From positions 186,001 through 250,000 of the forward strand of contig NZ_CP082248.1 of assembly GCF_019879105.1 (NCBI RefSeq): a stretch of DNA of 64,000 nucleotides, read 5' to 3'. Shown piece by piece: positions 52,993 to 62,411 of the stretch. The translations under genes and the position numbers were made by a program. The stretch's first letter is position 1, and every line of letters starts with the position of its first letter. The stretch comes from Natrinema sp. SYSU A 869. Its GTDB lineage: Archaea > Halobacteriota > Halobacteria > Halobacteriales > Natrialbaceae. Below the pieces are notes generated by a model. The model did not search any database. It was not told the origin of the DNA and saw nothing but the letters and a program-made list of their open reading frames with translations.

Positions 52993-53786
52993 GCGGCGGG
53001 GAAACGATTCCGTTACACTGGTATAATTTTGGACTGTATCACTGGCGGGAACGGGGGCGCCGACTGCTGTTGGGTTTGCTGGCAGTCATAACTGGACTCG
53101 CCATCGGACAGTCCGAGCGTCGAACCCGAAGAAGTACTGCGATCGCAGTCGCCCTCGTATTGTTCCTCTGGGGGGCTGCAACCATCCGATCGACAGCAAC
53201 GTCGCTGCTATCCCCTCCACCCTGGGTACTCGACCGCGAAAAGTACGACGCACTGGCCGCCGAAATCCCGCTTTCGGAGTCCGAACGAATGCTCGACGTC
53301 GGCTGTGGGACCGGGCGATCCCTCGTCGGGCTCGCACCCGCTATCCCTGAGCGCTGCTCACTTCTTGCCGTCGACGTGTTCGACGATCGGATCATCCTCG
53401 GCAACGGACCGCAATTAGCGAGCCGGAACGCGCGACTCGCCGGCGTCGATGTGGCGCCGATACGGGGAGACGCCGCACGTATCCCGCTGAAGGAAGATAC
53501 TGTCGACACTGTCACGCTCTGTCGCGTGCTCCACGACCTCTCGGCGACCGATGCCCGCGAGGCACTCACCGAAGCACATCGCGTCTGTACACCCGGTGGT
53601 ACGGTGGGGGTGCTCGCGCTTCCGTACCCACACGAAGAGGATGCCTCCCCGGCGGCCTACTGGAGGAAACTGGTTACTGAAGCCGGACTCACCGTCAGTA
53701 CCATAATCGAGCGTGACGACGGGTATGTCATCGTCATCGGCACTGTCCCCGAGCGACCGAACAGTCCGCTCGAGAAAAGAGCCTGA
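52989..53786 (+). CDS. class I methyltransferase with N-terminal membrane segments
   Basis: 265 residues. Two hydrophobic segments at residues 25-65 (LLLGLLAVITGLAIG, STAIAVALVLFLWGA) are followed by a Rossmann methyltransferase domain: motif I MLDVGCGTGRSLVGLAP near 100, LLAVDVFDDRIILGNG, and LTEAHRVCTPGGTVGVLALP. It would face the cytoplasm at the membrane. It is coupled to the DUF4242 gene. Substrate unknown. Confidence 0.82.
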   Translation: MSGGETIPLHWYNFGLYHWRERGRRLLLGLLAVITGLAIGQSERRTRRSTAIAVALVLFLWGAATIRSTATSLLSPPPWVLDREKYDALAAEIPLSESERMLDVGCGTGRSLVGLAPAIPERCSLLAVDVFDDRIILGNGPQLASRNARLAGVDVAPIRGDAARIPLKEDTVDTVTLCRVLHDLSATDAREALTEAHRVCTPGGTVGVLALPYPHEEDASPAAYWRKLVTEAGLTVSTIIERDDGYVIVIGTVPERPNSPLEKRA

Positions 53787-53790
53787 GTTA

Positions 53791-54027
53791 CTACCGGTCT
53801 AGGGCTGGCGTCGCCGGCGTTAGTTCGTCGACGATCCGGAAGTGGCTCTCACGCTGATCGACATCACCGCTGTGCACTTCGTGGTTGCACTCGAGACGGT
53901 CGATCATGAATGCGACGGACAAACCAGTACACGTTGCTATCCGCTGCCCGATCTCGACGAGGCCACGACGTCGCGTCGGTTCCTCCTCCGATCGACCACA
54001 GCATGTGCTGAAGTGAGTATCGTCCAT
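53791..54027 (-). CDS. possible small Cys-containing protein
   Basis: From ATG 54027 the frame reads MDDTHFSTCCGRSEEEPTRR and then GLVEIGQRIATCTGLSVAFM, ECNHEVHSGDVDQRESHFRI. It is protein-like, with CC and paired Cys that might bind metal. It lies in the gap before the ferredoxin gene and has no recognised family, so it may be a chance frame. Confidence 0.3.
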   Translation of the reverse strand: MDDTHFSTCCGRSEEEPTRRRGLVEIGQRIATCTGLSVAFMIDRLECNHEVHSGDVDQRESHFRIVDELTPATPALDR

Positions 54028-54032
54028 GGAAA

Positions 54033-54041
54033 TATATGGGC
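54033..54041 (+). promoter_or_regulatory. TATA box of the ferredoxin gene
   Basis: AAATATATG lies 26-34 nt before ATG 54067, the spacing of a leaderless haloarchaeal message. Confidence 0.5.
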
Positions 54042-54066
54042 TCACGTCGATGTTCATTGTGAACGT

Positions 54067-54549
54067 ATGTCTGACGATCGAGAGCTGCCGAACATCCAAG
54101 CTGGACGCGGAGGGGATCGAAGTCTGGATCAGGCGGAAGACGAGGAGACAGCCACCGTGGAGTACCTCAGCTACGGCGCGTTGCAGCGTCAGGGGTGGAG
54201 TCGCGACGACGAGACCCTCTTCGAGAAGGCGGCTGCGGCCGACCTCACCGACCGCGAGCACGGGACGATAGAGATCAGCAAGAACGAGTATCTCCTCGAC
54301 GGGGCCGAGAACGCGGACCGCGCCTGGCCGTTCGAGTGCCGCGCCGCCTCCTGTGCGAACTGCTGTGCGTTCCTCGTCGAGGGCAACCTTGAGATGGACA
54401 TGAACCTGTTCTTGACCGACGAGGAGGTCGACGAGCGAGACCTTCGACTGACGTGCGTGGCAAAACCCGCGAGCGACGAACTGAAGGTTATCTACGAGGC
54501 CAGGCGCGCCGACTACCTCCAGAACGTCGTCGGCGAACGGGAAGTATAG
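54067..54549 (+). CDS. haloarchaeal 2Fe-2S ferredoxin
   Basis: A 160-residue plant-type ferredoxin. The cluster motif C-x4-C-x2-C is FECRAASCANCCAFLVEG near residue 95, and the fourth Cys is in RLTCVAKPASDE about 35 residues later. The N-terminal acidic extension (residues 1-60) is the halophile-specific insertion. I start it at ATG 54067 because the TATA box at 54033 fits. It carries electrons in the cytoplasm, for instance to oxidoreductases. Confidence 0.9.
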   Translation: MSDDRELPNIQAGRGGDRSLDQAEDEETATVEYLSYGALQRQGWSRDDETLFEKAAAADLTDREHGTIEISKNEYLLDGAENADRAWPFECRAASCANCCAFLVEGNLEMDMNLFLTDEEVDERDLRLTCVAKPASDELKVIYEARRADYLQNVVGEREV

Positions 54550-54659
54550 CATCGGTCCGTCCGACTCCACTGGAGGGACCGAAGCGCTGCTCCGGTTCTC
54601 AGATTCTCAGGTCGGACGAGGATGGCAGCCCTCTCGTCTCTCCGCCGAGATGCTTGTGC

Positions 54660-55157
54660 CTATTTTTCGGTCGATTCCGCCTCCTGAATCGCCGACGCCA
54701 GCCGCTCGTCGGGTGAGGTGTCCGCGATCAGCCGATCGTTCTCGTAGCGACGGACCGTCGAGAGGTCGACGTCATCTTCGAGGGAGTCGAGGATCGCCAC
54801 GAGCAAGAGCGCCTGCCTGTCGAGGCGGTCCTCGAGCACGTTGATATTGTTGAACGCTTTCTCGGCGAACGCCGTGAGCGACTCCGAGAATTCGGATAGC
54901 TTCGCCTCGTTCTGTTTGACCTTCCGCTCGTTGAGACTGATGCGAGCGAAGTCGTCGACCGTCTCGATCTGTCGCTCGAGCGTCTCGAGCTCGTCCCGCA
55001 ATTCGTCCGTCTGCGACTCGACGATCTCTTCGATCAATCCTTCGACGGCTCCCGTCTCGGAGGGGGTATCGCTGCCTCCATCGTTGTTCGTCTCAGTGGC
55101 CGTCGTCTGCTCGGTCCCGTTTTGAGGCGTCTGCCGGTAGTGATCCGTTGGCGACAT
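54660..55157 (-). CDS. acidic coiled-coil protein
   Basis: 165 residues from ATG 55157 (MSPTDHYRQTPQNG). The first 45 are polar and disordered, then a long coiled coil follows (EEIVESQTDELRDELETLER, NERKVKQNEAKLSEFSESL, NINVLEDRLDRQALLLVAIL). No membrane segment or catalytic motif. It may be a scaffold or structural protein. No named family. Confidence 0.6.
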   Translation of the reverse strand: MSPTDHYRQTPQNGTEQTTATETNNDGGSDTPSETGAVEGLIEEIVESQTDELRDELETLERQIETVDDFARISLNERKVKQNEAKLSEFSESLTAFAEKAFNNINVLEDRLDRQALLLVAILDSLEDDVDLSTVRRYENDRLIADTSPDERLASAIQEAESTEK

Positions 55158-55246
55158 GTGGTATGGAACAACACACAGCACGATATAACTTATCACTGTT
55201 CACAGAATGTTTGGAACTAGCGATGCCAGCGGGGGACAGAGTAAAC

Positions 55247-55402
55247 TCACTCGCGCTCAATGCGGCTTGCTAGACTTCGGAGCTGATCCGCTTCGGCCGA
55301 CGCTCCGTCCGCTTCCTTCTCGTCCGCGAACGCGCGGAGTGCGTGAACGACGTCACGTTTCTCCCGTCCGGTGAGTTCGATAGTGAGTGTGTTCGGTGCC
55401 AT
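55247..55402 (-). CDS. small DNA-binding-like protein (51 aa)
   Basis: From ATG 55402: TLTIELTGREKRDVVHALRA and DEKEADGASAEADQLRSLAS, a strand followed by two helices, as in ribbon-helix-helix proteins or the small DUFs common in haloarchaea. The upstream ATG at 55444 would add a less likely extension. Function unknown. Confidence 0.5.
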   Translation of the reverse strand: MAPNTLTIELTGREKRDVVHALRAFADEKEADGASAEADQLRSLASRIERE

Positions 55403-55624
55403 AGTGGGTCGAGGCAAGGTGAGATACGTTCCGTTAGGTATCATATACTGTGGTGAGTTTCAATCTCAGCGAATATACTATCGAACAGCGGTCGGTTACT
55501 ACTTGCTCACGGGGAGTGGCCGTCGCCGAAAACGACCGCTCGAGGAGCCACTGCAACTCCGGCGCCCCGCAGGCACACTCTTGCAAGCAAGAGGCCGAAC
55601 CGTACTCGACGGCAGTATCCGATA

Positions 55625-55930
55625 ATGAACCAACCGATAGACGCCCGCTGCGTCGACTGCGGTGAGAGATTCCCCCGGAGACTCGGTGAAAACGCGGGCG
55701 GCGACGGACTCGCCTGTCCGACATGTGGCCACGGCGTCGTCCAGGGCATCCCCCACAAGCAAACCTCGCTCGGTACGCGCCAGAACGCTCGGTGTGCACA
55801 CTGCGGGGCGACGTTCCCACACGTGAAATCGAGGACGGCGATAAAGGGCGTGCTAGCGTGTCCCACCTGTGAATCGACGGGCGACGTGATGCGACTCGAT
55901 ACGACCGATGATTCGACGACGCAAAAATAA
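55625..55930 (+). CDS. double zinc-ribbon protein (101 aa)
   Basis: Four Cys pairs: RCVDCGERFP, ACPTCGHGVV, RCAHCGATFP and ACPTCESTGD, giving two internal zinc ribbons of about 40 residues each. Such proteins act as small nucleic-acid or protein-binding adaptors. It is convergent with the PQQ dehydrogenase gene, 16 nt away. Partner unknown. Confidence 0.7.
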   Translation: MNQPIDARCVDCGERFPRRLGENAGGDGLACPTCGHGVVQGIPHKQTSLGTRQNARCAHCGATFPHVKSRTAIKGVLACPTCESTGDVMRLDTTDDSTTQK

Positions 55931-55945
55931 CGACTAGCGGTTGAC

Positions 55946-57658
55946 TCACTCGGCCAGCGAGAAGACGACGACGCGATCGTCCCGCTTGCCGCGGCGGAGC
56001 CAGCCGCTACCGCCGACCTGGATGGCGATGTACTGTTTGCCCTCGTCGGGATCATACCAGCTGACTGGGCTGGACGAGAGCGGGGCGTCGCCAGTGTCAA
56101 ACTCCCAGAGACGCTCGCCGGTCTCGGCGTCGTAGGCGATGAACTGACCGTTCTGGGTGCCCGTGAACATCAGGCCCGTCGTGGTCGACATCGTTCCACC
56201 CCAGATGTAGGTGTCGCTGTCGATCCAGTCGCGCCAGACGAGCTTCCCCGTCGTCGGATCGAACGCGGAGATGGAACTGATGTGGCCGTTGTACTCGTCG
56301 GGCATCGCCTCGGTCTCGTCTTCGAGGATACCGCCCCAGTACTTGCGGCCTTCCTCGAACTCCTCGAACCGCCACCACGCCTCCTGGGCGTTGTTGTGCA
56401 TCTTGTAATACACCAGCCCGGTCTCGTGGTTGTAGGTTGCCGGGTGCCAGTCACAGCCGCCCATCCCGCCGGGCATGAACGTTCCGCGACGGCCGTCATC
56501 GATGTGCGGGATCATGCTGAACATGTTCAGCTGCTGGACGCCCGGATCCGACCGAGTGATGAGCTGTCCCGTCTCGGCGTCCATCGAGTACACCCAGCCG
56601 GTCTTGCCGGCGTTGACGACGGTGTCCCTGACCTCGTCGCGGTGGTCGAACTCGAGGTCGCGGATGAGCATCCGCGGCGACGCCGAGTCGTAGTCCCAGA
56701 CGTCGTGGGCCGACTCCTGGTGGAACCAGAGGCGCTCACCGGTCTCGGCGTCGAGACACAGTGTCCCGCACGTGTTGCGGTTCGGTCCCGGACGGACGGA
56801 GCCGTCGAAGTCCGGTCCGGGGTTGCCGACCGGCATGTACAGGACGTCCCGCTCCTCGTCGTACGTCGCCGTCATCCAGTTAGTGCCGGCCGCCTGATTG
56901 ATGGAGTCGCCGACGAACTCCTCCTCGGGGCAGGTCCGCGTGAACCACTTCTGTTCACCGGTCTCGGCGTCGATAGCCGTATGGAACCCTCGGACGCCGT
57001 ACTCGCCGCCGGCGGACCCCGTGTAGATGGTTCCGTCGTGAACGATCGGTGCCCACGTCGCGGAGTAGCCCCGTTCGTGGTCAGCCGTGGACGTGTACCA
57101 CTCCTCCTCGCCGGTATAGCGGTTGAGTGCGACGACCCCCGAGTCGAGCGTCGTCATGTACACCTTGTCCTGCCAGACGGCGGGTCCCCGGTTGTTATCG
57201 TCACAGCACAGGACTACGTCCGACGGCACTGCATAGGTGTAACTCCATAGCACGTCACCGTTACGGGCGTCGATCGCCTTGATATGATTCGGCCCGTTCG
57301 ACTGATACATGACCGTCGGCTCGCCGGGCACGATGATCGGCGACCCCTCCATGCTCGACCCGGAACCGACGCTGATGTCGTACTCGACCTCGAGGTCGCT
57401 GACGTTGTCCGGCCCGATGACGTCGGCCGTCGTATAGCGGTGCATCTCGTAGTTACCGCCGTACGTCAGCCACGCCTCCTGAGTGTCACCGGAGTCGCTT
57501 ATCATCTCCTGTGTGACATCGAACTGCGGTATGCGATCGATGTCGTGTTGATGGGTGACCGATTCCTCGGGCGAACCGAGCACCCGGTAGCCGTTATCGG
57601 TCTCTCGAACGACCGTATCCTGTGCAGCCTGAACCGCTCTGTCTTCTTCTATTGACAT
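55946..57658 (-). CDS. PQQ-dependent dehydrogenase (quinoprotein alcohol dehydrogenase family)
   Basis: A 570-residue beta-propeller enzyme. Repeated tryptophan-docking motifs (IDARNGDVLWSY, DAETGEQKWFTR, DAETGERLWFHQ, DAETGERLWEFD) form the blades. VLCCDDNNRGPAVW carries the vicinal Cys pair next to the quinone, and AGTNWMTATYDEERDVLYMP lies in the active-site region. It would oxidise alcohols or aldehydes with PQQ and calcium or a lanthanide. No signal peptide is visible (N-terminus MSIEEDRAVQAAQD), which is unusual. It follows its neighbour by 6 nt in one operon. Confidence 0.9.
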   Translation of the reverse strand: MSIEEDRAVQAAQDTVVRETDNGYRVLGSPEESVTHQHDIDRIPQFDVTQEMISDSGDTQEAWLTYGGNYEMHRYTTADVIGPDNVSDLEVEYDISVGSGSSMEGSPIIVPGEPTVMYQSNGPNHIKAIDARNGDVLWSYTYAVPSDVVLCCDDNNRGPAVWQDKVYMTTLDSGVVALNRYTGEEEWYTSTADHERGYSATWAPIVHDGTIYTGSAGGEYGVRGFHTAIDAETGEQKWFTRTCPEEEFVGDSINQAAGTNWMTATYDEERDVLYMPVGNPGPDFDGSVRPGPNRNTCGTLCLDAETGERLWFHQESAHDVWDYDSASPRMLIRDLEFDHRDEVRDTVVNAGKTGWVYSMDAETGQLITRSDPGVQQLNMFSMIPHIDDGRRGTFMPGGMGGCDWHPATYNHETGLVYYKMHNNAQEAWWRFEEFEEGRKYWGGILEDETEAMPDEYNGHISSISAFDPTTGKLVWRDWIDSDTYIWGGTMSTTTGLMFTGTQNGQFIAYDAETGERLWEFDTGDAPLSSSPVSWYDPDEGKQYIAIQVGGSGWLRRGKRDDRVVVFSLAE

Positions 57659-57664
57659 CTGTGA

Positions 57665-58582
57665 TTACCTCGCTTCTGGTTCCGCCCGCATCTCCTCGGT
57701 GATGTAAAACACGTCCTGGCAGATCTTCTGCTGGTTGATGATCATGATGGCCGCACTGGCCGTCAGTGCCGCCATCAGCTGTCCGTCCGTGAGGGTTCGT
57801 TCCGTCTCGGAAGCGATCTCTCGTGCTACCCGACCCAGCAGGTATAGCCCGCCCAGCATTCCCTTGGCGTCCCAGTAGCCGTCGTCGAGTATCTCGTCGG
57901 TGATGAGCACCTGTTTCTGCCACAGGTGGACGTCGAGCGTCTGTATCCACAGCAGCGTGCCGCCGGCGGCACGCTGGTGGAGCGGCGGGACGAAGTCCAC
58001 GTTGAACTCGACGTCGGCCGGGATCTCCTTCGTCGGAACCCATCGTGCGAGTTCCCTGTCGTTGTTCAGCAGGTCCGCGATCAGGCTGAGCTGTTCCCCC
58101 TCGTCGAAGCCGATCTCCTCGAGTTCCGACATGAGCGGGTTCGCCTCGACCAGGCCGTGACCGGTGTTCCTGATGTGTTCGGCGGAGAACCGCACGGCGT
58201 TCTCGTCGACGCTTTCGAAGAAGCCGACGTTGACGAGGTGGTCGTACAGCTGCCACCCCGGTTCGACGAGCTCCCGATAGAGTCGCTCGGGTTCGCGCTT
58301 TCCGTCCGGAATACCCGCTTCCCGAACCGCCGACAGTCGGTCGATCTGTGTTTCGAGGTCCGACAACGCAGCAGTGAGCAACTCCGCGTCGAGCGTCCCC
58401 TCGAGATCGGTTCGGATCGACTCGCCCATCGAGGCGAACTCGTCGTTGATCTCCCCCGTTATCGCTGATTTCAGCGTCGATAATGTCAGCTCTTCATCGA
58501 CAACCGAGTCGTCGGCACCGAGGTGTTCGGTCAACTGTGCTGCTTCTTCGGCCGTCGGTTGTGGTCTGTTAGCATTGATCAT
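57665..58582 (-). CDS. unknown helical protein co-transcribed with the PQQ dehydrogenase
   Basis: 305 residues. The N-terminal 110 residues are acidic with a coiled coil (AALSDLETQIDRLSAVREAG). The middle and end are helical (YRELVEPGWQLYDHLVNVGF, GGLYLLGRVAREIASETERT). No membrane segment, catalytic motif or family is recognised. Its stop is 6 nt before the dehydrogenase start, so it is probably a partner, perhaps a structural or maturation factor. This role is inference from position only. Confidence 0.6.
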   Translation of the reverse strand: MINANRPQPTAEEAAQLTEHLGADDSVVDEELTLSTLKSAITGEINDEFASMGESIRTDLEGTLDAELLTAALSDLETQIDRLSAVREAGIPDGKREPERLYRELVEPGWQLYDHLVNVGFFESVDENAVRFSAEHIRNTGHGLVEANPLMSELEEIGFDEGEQLSLIADLLNNDRELARWVPTKEIPADVEFNVDFVPPLHQRAAGGTLLWIQTLDVHLWQKQVLITDEILDDGYWDAKGMLGGLYLLGRVAREIASETERTLTDGQLMAALTASAAIMIINQQKICQDVFYITEEMRAEPEAR

Positions 58583-58754
58583 TTCAGCACCACTGACCTA
58601 TGCCATATGATACCACAAATAACTTTTCTATCCTTTCAGTCATATTATACATATATACAGACGGGGTATTTGGGTAGAGAGTATAAAATGAGACTCTGGA
58701 TCTGCAATGCGTGAGAAAATCCGAAACCATACAAGTAAACCTCGATATTACTAT

Positions 58755-58763
58755 CCTTTTATA
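58755..58763 (+). promoter_or_regulatory. TATA box of the CDC48-like gene
   Basis: CCTTTTATA, 33-41 nt before ATG 58796; the next ATG upstream would fall inside or next to this box, which supports 58796 as the start. Confidence 0.45.
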
Positions 58764-58795
58764 TGTCTCGCAGCACTACTGCTCGAGCGAAGCGT

Positions 58796-60963
58796 ATGGA
58801 ACTCAGTGTCAAGCCGCTTGCCGACCACGACCCCGGCCGTGGTCTCACCGTCGTTAGTCGTCAAACGCTCGCCGAGCTCGGCCTCGACAGCGGTGATTTC
58901 TTCCTCGTTCGCGGATCGGACGGGAACCGTGCAGTCACACAAGTGATGCCGTCCGACGATATCGACGACGGGATCATCCGCACGAACGATCTGGTTCGAC
59001 GGACTGCAGGTGTTGCCGTCGGAGAACCGGTTACCGTCGAGCCGGTCGAAGTTTCTCCGGCCGACAGCGTCACGGTCGCGCTCCCGAAGGGGTTCGACGA
59101 CGGGACCGATTTCGATCTTTCCCTGCGGGAGGAACTCATCAGTCGAGCCGTCGTCGTCGGACAGGTCGTTCCGGTCACCTTGCGATCGCGAACGGTGGAC
59201 GACCCCGCTCGGCGGACGGTTCCGGTCCGCATTACTGCGGCGTCACCGGGTGATATCGTCCTCGTGCGCGACTGGACGCGGATTTCGGTGGCACCACAGC
59301 CCGCGGAAGAGCTTTCGGCTGCTGTCGACAGTATCGGCGGCTCGGCTGGGGTCACCTTTGCCGATATCGGCGGCCTGGACGAAGAAATCACCCAGATTCG
59401 AGAGACCGTCGAACTGCCACTGTGCTCGCCCGACGCGTTCGACCGGCTCGGCGTCGAACCGACGAACGGCGTATTACTGTACGGTCCGCCCGGAACCGGG
59501 AAGCGGCTCATCGTCCAGGCGATCTCGAACGAGGCGGACATCCACGTCGAAACCGTTAGCGGGCCCGCGATCGTTTCGGCAAACCGCAGCGAAACGGCAG
59601 ATCGGCTCCGGAACCGGTTCGAGAACGCCGCCGCGAACGAACCCGCAGTCGTCTTCATCGACGAACTCCATGCGATCGCCGGAACGCGGGATGATACCGA
59701 AGATTCGACTGACGGCGTCGGCCCACTCGTTTCGCTCATGGACGATTTCGAGGCCGACAACCGTCTCGTCGTTATCGGGACGACAACGCAGCCGGAGACG
59801 CTGGACCCGGCACTGCGCCGATCCGGCCGGTTCGATACCGAGATCGAAATCGGCGTTCCCGACCGAGACGGGCGCGAGGAGATCCTTCGGATTTGACTCG
59901 GGGAATGCCACTCGCCGGCGACGTCGACGTCGAGTCGCTCGCCGAGCGCACACACGGGTTCGTCGGTGCGGATCTGGAAATTCTCATCCGCGAGGCTGCG
60001 TCACACACCCTCCGCCGGAACGAGATTCATCCGGACGAGTCCCATCCGGACGACGCGACGTTGGCATCTTTGACACTCACGGCGGCTGATTTCGACGCGG
60101 CCCTTCAGGGCGCGACTCCCTCGGCGCTCCGGGAGGTGTTCGTGGAAGTGCCGGACGCGACCTGGGACGACGTCGGCGGACTGGCTGAGACGACCCAACG
60201 GCTCCGCGAGACCGTCCAGTGGCCGCTGGAACACCCCGAGGCCTTCGATCGGGTCACGCTCCGGCCGGCGAAAGGTGTGTTGCTGTACGGACCGCCGGGA
60301 ACGGGCAAGACGTTGCTGGCGAAGGTCGTCGCCAACGAGGCCCAATCGAACTTCATCTCGATCAAGGGACCGGAACTCTTGAACAAGTACGTCGGCGAAT
60401 CGGAACGCGGCGTTCGTGACGTATTCGAAAAAGCGCGAACGAACGCGCCGACCGTCCTGTTTTTCGACGAAATCGACGCGATCGCGGCCGAGCGCGGCGG
60501 CGGCAGCTCCGATGGTGGCGTCGGCGAACGCGTCGTTTCACAGCTCCTGACCGAACTCGACGGGCTGGAGGAACTGGAAGACGTCGTCGTCATCGCGACG
60601 ACGAACCGTCCCGACCTCCTCGACAACGCGCTGATGCGTCCCGGACGGTTCGATCGCCACATTCACGTTGACGCTCCAGACGAGGACGCGCGGCGCCAGA
60701 TCTTTGCGGTTCACACGCGCGAACGGCCCCTCGCCGCCGACGTCGATCTCGACGTCCTCGCCGAACGAACCGACGGCTACGTCGGTGCCGATATCGAAGC
60801 CGTCTGTCGCGAGGCAGCGACCGTCGCGGTCAGGCAGCACGTCGATGGCCCGCGGACGGATCCTGCCCAGATCACTCTGACTGCCTCCCATTTCGATGCG
60901 GCAATCGAGGAAATCGACCGGCAGGACGACGATACCGATTGGTTCGTCGATCCGGGCCTTTGA
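58796..60963 (+). CDS. CDC48/VCP-like AAA+ ATPase, frame break at 59892
   Basis: About 723 residues: an N-domain (MELSVKPLADHDPGRGLT), D1 and D2. D2 is canonical: GPPGTGKTLLAKVVANE, LFFDEIDAIAAERGG and NRPDLLDNALMRPGRFDR. D1 has GPPGTGKRLIVQAI, with Arg in place of the Walker A Thr, and FIDELHAIAG in place of DEID, so its ATPase may be weak. The frame breaks after REEILRI; one extra T in the TTT run at 59892-59894 restores LTRGMPLAGDVDV. The protein unfolds substrates for degradation; this is a divergent paralogue. Confidence 0.88.
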
Positions 60964-61165
60964 ACCGACGGCACGCCGCCGGCCTGACACTATTTTACTC
61001 TGGAAGGGGCGGAATTCCTCGCAGGAAGTGTGACGTAACCGCAGAGTCCCTCGAGCGAAGCGACGATCGTACACGTCGCGATCAGCGAGAACGAAAGGCG
61101 CGGTTCGACCGGGAGTACGCTTATGCTGACACGCTGACTATACCGCTACAAATGGTGCCAGCACG

Positions 61166-62411
61166 ATGAAAACAGCGGAGCACTGGGTGCTGGACGGTGA
61201 AGACGAGCGGCTCGCCGCCGATTTCGAACTCGGAGTCGGAGCGCAGCCCGCCCGCGTCCTCGCGTACCTCGTTCGCCGCGTCGAAGACGATCGCGTCGAG
61301 GACCCGCGAGCACGACAGATAGATATTCGCCTGGGAACCGAGCTCGGCAATCAGGCCGTCGCCGACGCGCTGTCGCGCCTTTCCGATCGAGGGCTGGTGA
61401 CGGAAACGACGCTAGAGAGCGAGGAAGGACGGCCGCCGAAAGCGTGGTCGACCGACTACACGGTCGAGACGGCGATGCACGACGCGTACGCGACGCGCGC
61501 CGCGGAACTCATCGGTACCGCGAACGCAGATCCGTCGGGTTCGACTCCCGCCGACCGTGGCACGATCCGCCTCGGATTCAACTGGCGACCAAACGGTCTT
61601 CACGTCCCGTTCTACGCGGCACAGATCGAAGGACGTACGACCTCGTCGGTGTCGACGTTGAGTTCGTCCACTATAACGGCTCGGAACAGGCGCTTCGAGC
61701 CGTCGCTGGCGGCGACGTCGACGTCGGAATCGTCGGTGCTGCCGTCCTCACCGATGCCCGACGAGATGGCGACTCGATCACCCCGATCGCAGTGCTCTAC
61801 CAGCGGGCGATGACCGTGTTGTATACGACGCGAATGGTTTTCGGGGAGCAACTCACCGAGAGCGATCAGCTCCGTGATCGCTGTATCGGTATGTCGCCGA
61901 ACACGGAAACGCGACTGCTGGCCGAACTGTTCCTTTCGCAGGCAGGCGTCGCCGACGACGTCGAGATATTCGAAACGACGGGCGAAGAGTCGGCGGCTCT
62001 CCGTACCGGCGATGCCGACGTCGTTGCGGGATCGTTCTCGGACCCGTGGGCGCTCCCCCCGACGAGACAGTGGACGTGCTCACGATCGCGGACCAGTTCC
62101 CGATTTACGGGCCGTCACTCGCCGTTGATCCATCGGCCAGCGAGACGGGAACAGAACCGCTCGGGCGGTTTCTGACGGGGACGATGTTGGGGTGGCGTGC
62201 CGGGCGATCGGATCCGACACCGGCGGCGAGACGAATCGCAGCCGACGTCGACGCTGAGGACGAGGAAATCGAGCGGACGTTCCGACGAGCGCTCGAGTCG
62301 TTTGCCGATAGTAGAGCCCGACGAAACGAGGGCTGGGGCGTCCACCGCGACGACGAGTGGGAGCGTGTGCGGACAGCGTTGGCCCATACGCAACAGTTTT
62401 CGAGATCATGA
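61166..62411 (+). CDS. winged-helix/NMT1 fusion protein, two frame breaks
   Basis: Residues 1-95 form a winged helix (ARVLAYLVRRVEDDRVED, LGNQAVADALSRLSDRGLVT, EGRPPKAWSTDYTVE). From residue 130 an NMT1-type binding domain begins: TIRLGFNWRPNGLHVPFYAA, then after the break DLVGVDVEFVHYNGSEQALR and VVAGSFSDPWA, and finally TVDVLTIADQFPIYGPSLAV. One base is missing near 61635 and another in the C run 62055-62060. It ends in an ATGA overlap with the ABC ATPase. A cytoplasmic ligand-sensing regulator is the natural reading. Confidence 0.75.

Noticed and set aside
56282-57250. A 322-residue open frame on the plus strand
   Set aside because: It lies fully antisense to the PQQ dehydrogenase, whose motifs are clear; the plus-strand product has no recognisable features.
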